Shown: in pieces, positions 1-5,304 of the stretch
How the letters are laid out: the number at the start of each line of letters is the position of its first letter
Numbering within the stretch: position 1 is the first letter of the stretch
Assembly: GCA_030609125.1 (NCBI GenBank)
Contig: JAUWCW010000166.1
Location: 1-5,320, forward strand
Source: Candidatus Rokuibacteriota bacterium
GTDB lineage: Bacteria > JAUVQV01
Direction: 5' to 3'
Length of the DNA stretch: 5,320 bases
Notes under the pieces: generated by a model
Database searches by the model: none
Seen by the model: only the letters and a program-made list of their open reading frames with translations
What the model was told of the DNA's origin: nothing
Made by a program: the position numbers and the translations under genes

Positions 1-446
1 TCGGTCCCCATCAGGATCGGGAAGGTGGCTCCCCCTTCAGCGGCGAGGGCCTTCGCGTCGTCGGCGCTTCCCTTGCCGAGGTAGACGCCCGCGAAGCCCA
101 CCGCGCGGTCCTTGTTGGCTTGGTAGCTTCGCTCGAGTCTCTTCAGGACCTTGGCCGTGCTCGGCCCCTTGCGGAAGAAGACGATGACCTGCGCCTTGCC
201 GGCAAGGTCCGCGGAGCTCACGGCCGCACCGGAGACATCCTGGAGAGTGAAGGACGGCATGGAGTCTCCGTTCTTAACGTTGCCGAAGGCCCCCGCGGCG
301 GAAGGCAGAAGCAGCAGGGCGGCAAGGACGGCGACCGCCGCCGGGAAAGCCGCGCCCGCGAACAGTTTCACGGGCCGGCCGGATTTCTCACACTTCGCGA
401 TGCTACGCATTGTCCCCCCCCTTTTTCCGAAGAAGAAAGCCTTCAT
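1..446 (-). CDS. Exported thioredoxin-fold (redoxin/TlpA-like) protein lacking the CXXC pair; 3' end outside window
   Basis: The visible part is 148 codons and continues past base 1, so the C-terminus is unknown. A positively charged N-terminal region is followed by a hydrophobic stretch (about residues 28-50) ending in PSAAGA, which looks like a signal peptide or membrane anchor. After it come GDSMPSFTLQD and a strand-turn QVIVFFRKGPST, the layout of AhpC/TSA-redoxin and TlpA/ResA domains, then a helix rich in K/R and a TFPIL segment that fits the cis-proline loop. Where the family has a WCxxC active site this protein has GPST (residues 94-97), so ordinary thiol-disulfide chemistry is unlikely at this site. 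I chose the ATG at 446-444 because it lies 9 nt after the stop of the upstream cytochrome and a GAGG Shine-Dalgarno overlaps that stop, suggesting translational coupling. An in-frame ATG at 410-408 behind a G-run is a real alternative and gives a shorter signal peptide. Fold assignment is fairly secure; role is unknown, perhaps cytochrome-associated scaffolding or binding. Confidence 0.75.
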   Translation of the reverse strand, partial: MKAFFFGKRGGTMRSIAKCEKSGRPVKLFAGAAFPAAVAVLAALLLLPSAAGAFGNVKNGDSMPSFTLQDVSGAAVSSADLAGKAQVIVFFRKGPSTAKVLKRLERSYQANKDRAVGFAGVYLGKGSADDAKALAAEGGATFPILMGT

Positions 447-455
447 GGCGCATCC

Positions 456-1787
456 TCAGTACGTAACGGGGCTTTCCCTGTCGTATGTCATCTCGCGGTG
501 ACACCCCACGACACAATTGCCTCCCGTGGCGAGCTTCGTGAACTGGATCGGCAGCTTCCACCCTCCCGAGCCGAAGGGAACGCTGGGCCGGACGTGTTTT
601 TCCTGGTCGCCCGCGTGCGGCTCGTGGCAGGCCTTGCAGCTGCGGCCCTTCTTCTGGTTCACGTGGATGAAGTGCAGATTCCTGCGCCCGTTGCGGAAGC
701 CCGTGAGGGTGGTGGTGACCTCCGTGAGGGCCACGTCCTTGTTGTGGCAGTCCCAGCAGATGGCGAAGTTCTCCGTCTTGTACTCCATGTAGAACTCCGG
801 CGGGAAGAATTTCTTAAGGATCTTGGTGTAGTTCGAGCCGTGGGAGTCGTGGCAGGCGTAGCAGTCGTCCTGCTGGACCGGGCCGTGGAGAAACTTGGAG
901 GCCAGGACCCGGGAGCCGATCTCCTTGTGGCAGCCGTAGCAGATCTGCTTCGTCGACTGCTTGAGCTGGCGGACGTAGTTCGACGAGTGGGGAGTGTGAC
1001 AGGACGTGCACTGGCCCTCCCGCAAAGCGCCGTGCTTGACGGTCATGCCCTTGATCTTCTCGTCCATTTTGGTGTGACAGCTCAGGCAGAGGGCGACCCC
1101 CTCATTCTTGAGAAGGAACTTGTAGTCCGCGCTGTGGTTGTCATGGCAGGCGCTGCAGCCCTCGGTCACCGGCTTGTGAACGCTTTTGCGGGTGAACTCG
1201 GCCTTGCGGTCCTCGTGGCAGAGAAAGCAGAGGACGTTCCCTTCCGCCTCGAGCTGATACTTGTAGTCCGACGCGTGCGGGTTGTGGCAGACGTTGCAGT
1301 CCCCCGCCGCCACCGGGCCGTGGAGAAACTCCCGGGTGGTCTTATTGTTCTCGTGACAGGAAAAACAGAGGGCGGAGGTGGTGGACTTTCGCATCTGAAA
1401 CTTGGCGTCGGACTGGTGCGGATCGTGACAGGCGATGCAGTCTCCCATGGCCACCGGACCGTGAATGAACTTTCCCGTCATCCGCTTCTGCATGGCCTCG
1501 TGGCAGATGAAGCAGAGGTCCTTGCCCTTGCCGGCGATGGAAAAGCTCGAGTTGGAGTGCTTGTCGGGGTTGTAGGTCTTGCGGGGCCGGTGGCAGGCGG
1601 TGCAGACGCTGGCCGCCACCGGACCGTGAACGTATTTCGCCTGCCCCAGGCCGGAGTGGCACTTGGCGGATAGGCAGTTGTCACCCCCCGGCCCCTGGGC
1701 CGGGGACCGGGCGGGCGCCAGAAAGGTTACAGAGAAAAGAACAGCGAAACAGACGAAGAGCAGCAGACAAGGAATTTTTCGTATCAT
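456..1787 (-). CDS. Exported 15-heme c-type cytochrome with doubled CXXCH repeats
   Basis: This 443-residue protein has a signal peptide (about residues 1-30, ending APARSPA). Thirteen CXXCH motifs have their first Cys at residues 62, 92, 117, 141, 164, 187, 211, 234, 260, 283, 309, 344 and 384. Two non-canonical sites flank them: CLSAKCH at 38-44 (CX4CH) and CVVGCH at 425-430 (CX3CH). That makes up to 15 covalent hemes, about one per 28 mature residues. The motifs come in pairs, each unit roughly CxxCH, a linker, HGPV or HxPV, then CxxCHxxH. The HGPV and second histidines (for example H54, H109, H156, H301 and H124, H171, H218, H267) are plausible distal ligands. This is the doubled-CXXCH architecture of dissimilatory metal reducers. 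A strong GGAGG Shine-Dalgarno lies 8 nt before the ATG. The gene follows ccsB by 89 bp and is probably co-transcribed. Its likely role is periplasmic or outer-surface electron transfer; location beyond the inner membrane and redox partner cannot be read from sequence. Confidence 0.95.
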   Translation of the reverse strand: MIRKIPCLLLFVCFAVLFSVTFLAPARSPAQGPGGDNCLSAKCHSGLGQAKYVHGPVAASVCTACHRPRKTYNPDKHSNSSFSIAGKGKDLCFICHEAMQKRMTGKFIHGPVAMGDCIACHDPHQSDAKFQMRKSTTSALCFSCHENNKTTREFLHGPVAAGDCNVCHNPHASDYKYQLEAEGNVLCFLCHEDRKAEFTRKSVHKPVTEGCSACHDNHSADYKFLLKNEGVALCLSCHTKMDEKIKGMTVKHGALREGQCTSCHTPHSSNYVRQLKQSTKQICYGCHKEIGSRVLASKFLHGPVQQDDCYACHDSHGSNYTKILKKFFPPEFYMEYKTENFAICWDCHNKDVALTEVTTTLTGFRNGRRNLHFIHVNQKKGRSCKACHEPHAGDQEKHVRPSVPFGSGGWKLPIQFTKLATGGNCVVGCHREMTYDRESPVTY

Positions 1788-1876
1788 CCCGACGACCTCC
1801 TCCTTCCCGAGAACGGTCCCTCCCGAGTGGTTTTATCCCGCGATACTTCTTCCTCTTCCCGCCTGTCGGCCCCGGA
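1788..1876 (-). other. 89-bp gap between ccsB and the 15-heme cytochrome; no terminator seen
   Basis: On the transcribed strand the gap is purine-rich and holds a strong ribosome binding site (GGAGGAGG, 1796-1803) for the cytochrome. The heptamer CTCGGGA occurs twice close to it. I see no GC-rich hairpin followed by a U-run and no convincing -35/-10 pair, which favours read-through from ccsB into the cytochrome gene. Confidence 0.5.
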
Positions 1877-2935
1877 TCAGCCGTAGCTGTGGAGGCCGGA
1901 GAGCAGGAAATTAACGCCGATGTACGTAAAGATCACCGCGGCGAAGCCGACGACCGAGAGAACGGCCGTCTTCTTTCCCTTCCACCCGGCGGTGAACCGG
2001 GCATGCAGAAACGCGGCGTAGATGAACCACGTGATGAGAGACCAGGTCTCCTTGGGGTCCCAGCTCCAGTAGGTCCCCCAGGCGTAGTTGGCCCAGGCCG
2101 CCCCGGTGACGATGCCGATCGTCAGGAGGGGAAAGCCGACCATGATCGTCTTGTAGCTGACGTCATCGAGGACCTTGAGCGAGGGGAAAAGGGCCGCCAC
2201 CTTGTCGTGAGCCTGGACGCCGCCGTACCAGACGAGGGCGAAGAAAAAGCCCGACGTCACCCACGACACGGCCTTGACCGCCGCCCGGGGACTGCTGAAC
2301 GACGCGGCGAAGAGGTGGGGGTGGGGCACTCCCGTGAGCCTCCACACCAGGAAGTCCACGGTGATGGCCGCCAGCAGGGTGACGGTGAAGACCAGACTGA
2401 GCATGCCGATGATGTAGAAGCTCTCGCTCCGCTTGTCCGCGGCGAGTATGAGATAGAGGACGCTCACCCCGAAGGATATGGCGAAAGCGGCGTAGCCGAG
2501 GAAACTGGTGATGACGTGGACGCTCAGCCAGTTGCTCTGCAGGGCCGGCACGAGGGGCTCGATCTCCTTGGAGATGTTCGGGGCGATGGAGATGGCCGCT
2601 ATGGTGATGAACGCCAGGGGGGTGACGATGGCCCCCAGGGCGCGGTTCTTGTAGATCCTCTCGAAGATGAGGTAGATCAGCACGATCGACCACCCCCAGA
2701 AGACCATCGACTCGTACATGTTGGAAAGGGGCGGTATGTGGCCGAAGCCCATGATGGCGGCCTTTTCGTACCAGCGCATCCCCAGGGCGACGGTCTGGAC
2801 GATGAAGCCGAAAAACGTGATGAACGTCGCCGCCACGCCGATCTTCTCGCTGCGGAAAGCGAGGTAGGTGATGTACGCCACGGAGGCGACCAGGTACGCG
2901 ACGAGCGCGGTATTGAAAAAGAGTGAGCTGTTCAT
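1877..2935 (-). CDS. ccsB: System II cytochrome c biogenesis protein CcsB/ResC (CcsA family, WWD domain)
   Basis: This polytopic inner-membrane protein works with ResB to move heme across the membrane and present it to CXXCH motifs of apocytochromes. The 352 residues contain about ten hydrophobic segments. The heme-handling WWD signature is clear at residues 281-296 (WANYAWGTYWSWDPKE). Histidines in family-typical places are H66 in GHIPPLSNMYES, H140 in the segment before TM5, H311 in AAFLHARF, and H349 in the C-terminal LSGLHSYG. The segment from about residue 168 to 250, between TM5 and PSLKVLDDVSYK, looks like an insertion with two extra hydrophobic stretches; many relatives are nearer 280 residues. 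I chose the ATG at 2935-2933, preceded by GGGAG at 5 nt, over an upstream GTG at 2980 that lacks a ribosome binding site and would add 15 non-hydrophobic residues. It follows resB by 96 bp, the usual System II gene pair. Family assignment is secure. Confidence 0.95.
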   Translation of the reverse strand: MNSSLFFNTALVAYLVASVAYITYLAFRSEKIGVAATFITFFGFIVQTVALGMRWYEKAAIMGFGHIPPLSNMYESMVFWGWSIVLIYLIFERIYKNRALGAIVTPLAFITIAAISIAPNISKEIEPLVPALQSNWLSVHVITSFLGYAAFAISFGVSVLYLILAADKRSESFYIIGMLSLVFTVTLLAAITVDFLVWRLTGVPHPHLFAASFSSPRAAVKAVSWVTSGFFFALVWYGGVQAHDKVAALFPSLKVLDDVSYKTIMVGFPLLTIGIVTGAAWANYAWGTYWSWDPKETWSLITWFIYAAFLHARFTAGWKGKKTAVLSVVGFAAVIFTYIGVNFLLSGLHSYG

Positions 2936-3031
2936 TCCTACTCCCGGGGTTAAACCCTTCAGTTCAAAAGTTATTACCACAAAGGGACGCCCCTGCCAAG
3001 AGGAAAGGGGAACGCCCCTCCCCTGGACAGG
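2936..3031 (-). other. 96-bp resB-ccsB gap with a small GGGG/CCCC hairpin
   Basis: Read on the transcribed strand, AGGGG-CGTT-CCCCT (3006-3019) forms a 5-bp stem with a 4-nt loop just after the resB stop. The heptamer GGGGCGT recurs about 30 nt later. Nearer ccsB, GGGTTTAACCC is an imperfect-centre palindrome. The hairpin is followed by a mixed pyrimidine tract, not a true U-run, so I do not call a terminator; it could pause polymerase or protect an mRNA 3' end. Confidence 0.4.
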
Positions 3032-4618
3032 TCAGCCCGCTGTCTTTTCTCCGGTTTTCGGGTCCATCCGGTCGCCGAGGCTCTGAAAAGTCTCGGCAAA
3101 ACCTTCCCTGTTCTTGTTGGCGTTTCCTGCCAGCAGAATCGTGACTTTCCCGTCGCTCTCGGCCACCCGGGCCCAGATTCGCCGGTGCGAGGTGAAAAAC
3201 GCGGTGTAGAGCCCGAGCACCATGAGGGTGCACCCGACCCAGATAACCCAGACCCCGGGATCGTAGACCACCTGGAGACCCGTGTACTGGATGCCGCCGT
3301 AGTCGACAAAGGTCACCGTGGCGGGCAGGTCCTTGCTCGTCCTGGCGTCGGCATAGCGCTGAAAGAGCCAGGCGCGCCGGGCGTCGCCGTCCGCCCCCTT
3401 GACCTCGATCAGCGCCGCCGGGTTGTTGGGCTGATTGGACTTGGCGTAGGGACGCCGGTTCTCGTCGAGAGCGAAATCGGGGATGACCTGCAGGACCTGA
3501 ACACTCACGCCGAGATCGGGAAAGTCCATCGGGCGGGTGTCGAACTGCTTCACCACGCCCTCCCCGGAGGAGGAGGCAGCGGCGGCGGCGATGCGGAGGG
3601 TGACCTTCGCGCCCCGTCCCGTCTCGCCGTAGCTCGACTGGTAGAACCAGATATCGTCCCAGACGAGGGGGCTGTTCACCTCGATGCGCTTGCTCATCTT
3701 CTCCTCGCCGTCCTGGACGACGACGAGGTCGCTGTAGAAGTCTTTCGGCCGCCTCGAATCGCCGTAGTAGTCCACCTGGAAATTGTCGCAGCGGATCTCG
3801 AAGGGGAGGATCATCGTCGTCTTCGTGCGGCGGTCGAAGAAGCGGCTCTCCGATGTGCCCTCCGTGATCTGCATGTACCCCTTGAAGCCCTGGGTGACGC
3901 CGATGATGCCGCCGATGAAAATAATGAGAATGCTCGCATGAGTGCCGTAGACGCCGAGCCGGCTCCAGGCGCCCTTCTGACCGAAGAACGAGACGGCGCC
4001 CTCGCTCTCGGCCCGCTTCGGGGAGTAGCCCGCCTTCTTCATGCCCGCCTCGACCATCGCCGCGGCTTCCTCCCGGGTCCCGCCCGGCGTGATGGCCCGG
4101 CGGGTCTGCATGGACTTGAGGCGCTTTTCGGGCAGGGCGACCTCGTTCTTCGCCATCATCCGGTAGGTAAACGGCCACCTCTTGATGGTGCAGACGAGCA
4201 GGTTGAAGGAAAAGAGCGCCAGGAGGGCATAGAAATACCAGGCGTGATAGAGGTCCGTGAAGCCTGCTCTCACGGAGAAGCGGTAGAGCCGTTCCGCCGC
4301 CAGGTGGGTACGCTCGTGCTGGGCCTCCAGGCTGGCGGGATCGTTCGCATCCACGACCCCGAGGGTGTCGAAGATCTTGACGATCATGTTCTCGTAGAGC
4401 TGGATGTTGTCTTTTGCCGAGTCTCCCTGGGCGAGGACGGTGCCTATGATCGATATGGCGGCGAGGATAAGAAGGAGAATGACGGCCAGGTGGACGGAGC
4501 TGAAAAACTTCCAGAGGGCGTCAACGAAGCCGGTTCCGCCGGCCTTCTTCCCGGGTTGCTCTTTTTTCTCCGGCGCCGGCGCATCTTCCGCCTGGCGGCT
4601 GTCGTTCTTTTCCGTCAC
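3032..4618 (-). CDS. resB: System II cytochrome c biogenesis protein ResB (Ccs1 family)
   Basis: ResB is the membrane partner of CcsB/ResC in the cytochrome c synthetase complex that ligates heme to exported apocytochromes. The 528-residue protein has a charged, disordered-looking cytoplasmic N-terminus (residues 1-28, rich in E, K, P). Hydrophobic segments lie at about 42-62, 125-145, 222-242 and 454-476, the four-helix ResB plan with a large periplasmic domain between helices 3 and 4. The motif SSVHLAVILLLILA in TM1, the YGTHASILIIFIGG stretch in TM3 (H227), and NSPLVWDDIWFYQSSYG in the periplasmic domain are typical of the family. An Ala/Ser-rich run at 344-352 looks like a flexible linker. 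The start is GTG (4618-4616), with GAGG four nucleotides upstream; no ATG gives a better start before the first helix. It sits directly upstream of ccsB and downstream of the c3 gene, so it is probably expressed with both. Family assignment is secure. Confidence 0.94.
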   Translation of the reverse strand: MTEKNDSRQAEDAPAPEKKEQPGKKAGGTGFVDALWKFFSSVHLAVILLLILAAISIIGTVLAQGDSAKDNIQLYENMIVKIFDTLGVVDANDPASLEAQHERTHLAAERLYRFSVRAGFTDLYHAWYFYALLALFSFNLLVCTIKRWPFTYRMMAKNEVALPEKRLKSMQTRRAITPGGTREEAAAMVEAGMKKAGYSPKRAESEGAVSFFGQKGAWSRLGVYGTHASILIIFIGGIIGVTQGFKGYMQITEGTSESRFFDRRTKTTMILPFEIRCDNFQVDYYGDSRRPKDFYSDLVVVQDGEEKMSKRIEVNSPLVWDDIWFYQSSYGETGRGAKVTLRIAAAAASSSGEGVVKQFDTRPMDFPDLGVSVQVLQVIPDFALDENRRPYAKSNQPNNPAALIEVKGADGDARRAWLFQRYADARTSKDLPATVTFVDYGGIQYTGLQVVYDPGVWVIWVGCTLMVLGLYTAFFTSHRRIWARVAESDGKVTILLAGNANKNREGFAETFQSLGDRMDPKTGEKTAG

Positions 4619-4651
4619 GGTTCCTCTCTTTCCCCGCTTCTGGTACGAGAA

Positions 4652-4685
4652 TGTCCCCGGCAGGTTACTTTGCCGCCGCGGGACA
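4652..4685 (-). other. Possible bulged RNA stem-loop upstream of resB
   Basis: Bases 4652-4657 (TGTCCC) pair with 4680-4685 (GGGACA), and 4658-4662 (CGGCA) pair with 4671-4675 (TGCCG). This leaves a 4-nt bulge at 4676-4679 and an 8-nt loop at 4663-4670. The element lies about 35 nt before the resB start codon, so it could affect transcript stability. It does not cover the ribosome binding site. Confidence 0.4.
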
Positions 4686-4704
4686 CCGTTCTCTCAAACG
4701 CACA

Positions 4705-4738
4705 GTCACGGCCGGGCGCTCCCGCACCCGGCCGTGAC
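4705..4738 (-). terminator. Perfect 12-bp GC-rich stem-loop after the c3 gene; attenuator or mRNA-end element
   Basis: GTCACGGCCGGG (4705-4716) is exactly complementary to CCCGGCCGTGAC (4727-4738), with a 10-nt loop. It sits about 60 nt beyond the c3 stop codon. The sequence following it in the direction of transcription (TGTGCGTTTGAG) lacks a U-run, so it is not a classic intrinsic terminator. It is more likely a leaky terminator or a 3'-end stabiliser. The stem itself is unambiguous; the function is inferred. Confidence 0.5.
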
Positions 4739-4798
4739 CGAATATTCAGCTTCGCAGGGGTGCCGTGTCGCGGACGACCCTGCAGCGTTCCTATGATG

Positions 4799-5215
4799 CT
4801 ATTTTACGTGGCACTCCTTGCACTTCGTCGGAGCCGCGGTGCCGGCGGCGACCTTCTCCTTGTGGCACTTGATGCACTGGCCCTTCGCCTTGTCGTGGAA
4901 CATCTTGTAGGTGTCGAGCTGGGCGTCCTTGGCCTCGGGGCCGTGGCAGGTGAAGCAGGACTTCACGCTCTTGGCGGCGATGTCGGCTTCCGTCGCCTTG
5001 TGGTGGCAGGTCGCACAGCCGATGTCGGCGCCGTGCTTCTCGTGGTTGAAGGTGACGGGGGGCTTCTTCTTGGTGCCGTCCTTGTTCAGCTTCTTGGCGG
5101 GGAACTTGTCGGCCGGCTGGTCGATGGTGATCATGCCGCCCTCGGCCATCACGACGGCGGCGAACGCCATCATGCAGAACGCTGCGATCAGAGCAAGTAC
5201 AAGTCCTTTCCTCAT
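4799..5215 (-). CDS. Periplasmic tetraheme cytochrome c3 (class III)
   Basis: The 138-residue precursor has a clean signal peptide (residues 1-24, cleavage expected after VVMA), leaving about 114 residues, the usual c3 size. Four CXXCH motifs lie at 67-71 (CATCH), 87-91 (CFTCH), 114-118 (CIKCH) and 132-136 (CKECH). The distal histidines of the c3 fold are all visible: H58 and H61 in FNHEKH, H72 in the CHH doublet, and H107 in MFHDK, so four bis-His low-potential hemes are predicted. The protein is lysine-rich, as expected for a shuttle that docks on acidic partners. All four heme sites are CX2CH, unlike Desulfovibrio c3, where two are CX4CH. A GGGAGGG Shine-Dalgarno sits about 7 nt before the ATG. 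The gene has its own strong promoter and is first in the cluster. Its likely role is carrying electrons between inner-membrane dehydrogenases and larger cytochromes such as the 15-heme protein; partners are inferred. Confidence 0.95.
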   Translation of the reverse strand: MRKGLVLALIAAFCMMAFAAVVMAEGGMITIDQPADKFPAKKLNKDGTKKKPPVTFNHEKHGADIGCATCHHKATEADIAAKSVKSCFTCHGPEAKDAQLDTYKMFHDKAKGQCIKCHKEKVAAGTAAPTKCKECHVK

Positions 5216-5269
5216 TCCATTCCCTCCCTTTGTTGTAAGGTTTCCCTCTGGTTTCCCTTTTGAAAAAAC
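5216..5269 (-). promoter_or_regulatory. c3 mRNA leader with an 11-nt-spaced direct repeat and four AGGGA motifs
   Basis: The predicted leader is about 54 nt. The 9-mer AGGGAAACC occurs twice (5250-5258 and 5239-5247), start to start 11 nt. Two further AGGGA motifs overlap each other in the ribosome binding site (5225-5229 and 5221-5225). Repeated A(N)GGA-type motifs, one on the Shine-Dalgarno, are the arrangement bound by CsrA/RsmA regulators, but purine-rich leaders can show this by chance. A three-codon ATG-GAA-TGA frame also overlaps the start codon. Confidence 0.4.
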
Positions 5270-5275
5270 CCGACT

Positions 5276-5304
5276 TTTATACCAACGGGCCGGCCCATTG
5301 TCAA
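5276..5304 (-). promoter_or_regulatory. Sigma70-type promoter of the c3 gene and cluster
   Basis: On the minus strand TTGACA (5304-5299) is followed after exactly 17 nt by TATAAA (5281-5276). This is a perfect -35, ideal spacing and a near-consensus -10. The start of transcription should fall near 5269. The spacer contains the 10-bp palindrome GGGCCGGCCC (5287-5296), a possible operator. Such a strong match in GC-rich DNA, placed correctly before a cytochrome gene expected to be abundant, makes chance unlikely. Confidence 0.8.

Larger units (their letters stand above)
4619..4798 (-). other. 180-bp structured gap between the c3 cytochrome gene and resB
   Basis: No gene fits here. In transcription order it holds a weak 6-bp stem (4754-4759 with 4778-4783), an AT-rich octamer GAATATTC (4740-4747), a perfect 12-bp stem-loop (4705-4738), and a bulged 11-bp stem-loop (4652-4685). 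The resB ribosome binding site follows. I found no good sigma70 or sigma54 promoter in it. The layout suits partial termination or RNA processing that would let the c3 cytochrome be made in excess over ResB and CcsB; this is inference. Confidence 0.5.

Noticed and set aside
120-1673. A 517-codon open frame on the plus strand, opposite the 15-heme cytochrome
   Set aside because: It mirrors the cytochrome repeats (its own repeats are the antisense of CXXCH units), has no signal or domain, and overlaps a certain gene along its length.
1889-2926. A 345-codon open frame on the plus strand, opposite ccsB
   Set aside because: It is the antisense of a membrane protein, giving a highly charged E/D/R/G-rich product with no family features; a codon-bias shadow.
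2936-2980. Longer start for CcsB at GTG 2980
   Set aside because: There is no ribosome binding site ahead of it, and the added 15 residues do not resemble the family N-terminus; the ATG at 2935 has a suitable GGGAG site and begins just before the first helix.
2964-4178. A 404-codon minus-strand frame overlapping resB
   Set aside because: It is an alternate frame of resB rich in Arg, Gly and Pro. The resB frame has the family motifs and the expected membrane segments.
4705-4738. Classic Rho-independent terminator
   Set aside because: The stem is excellent but no U-run follows it in the direction of transcription, so I report it as a possible attenuator or mRNA-end element and not a firm terminator.
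4751-4770. Sigma54-like GGCAC...TGC sequence in the gap before resB
   Set aside because: The GG and GC elements are only 7 nt apart instead of the required 10, so it does not fit a -24/-12 promoter.
4619-4798. c-di-GMP (GEMM) or other riboswitch ahead of resB
   Set aside because: GEMM elements are common before cytochrome genes in related bacteria, and GGCAAAG is vaguely similar, but the conserved GEMM core and its paired helices are not present in the right order.
3185-5263. A 692-codon open frame on the plus strand, opposite resB and the c3 gene
   Set aside because: It is antisense to two well-supported genes and to the structured gap, has low-complexity Val/Leu/Gly/Asp/Arg-rich content and no recognisable domain. 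Long open antisense frames are expected in GC-rich genes with GC-biased third positions.
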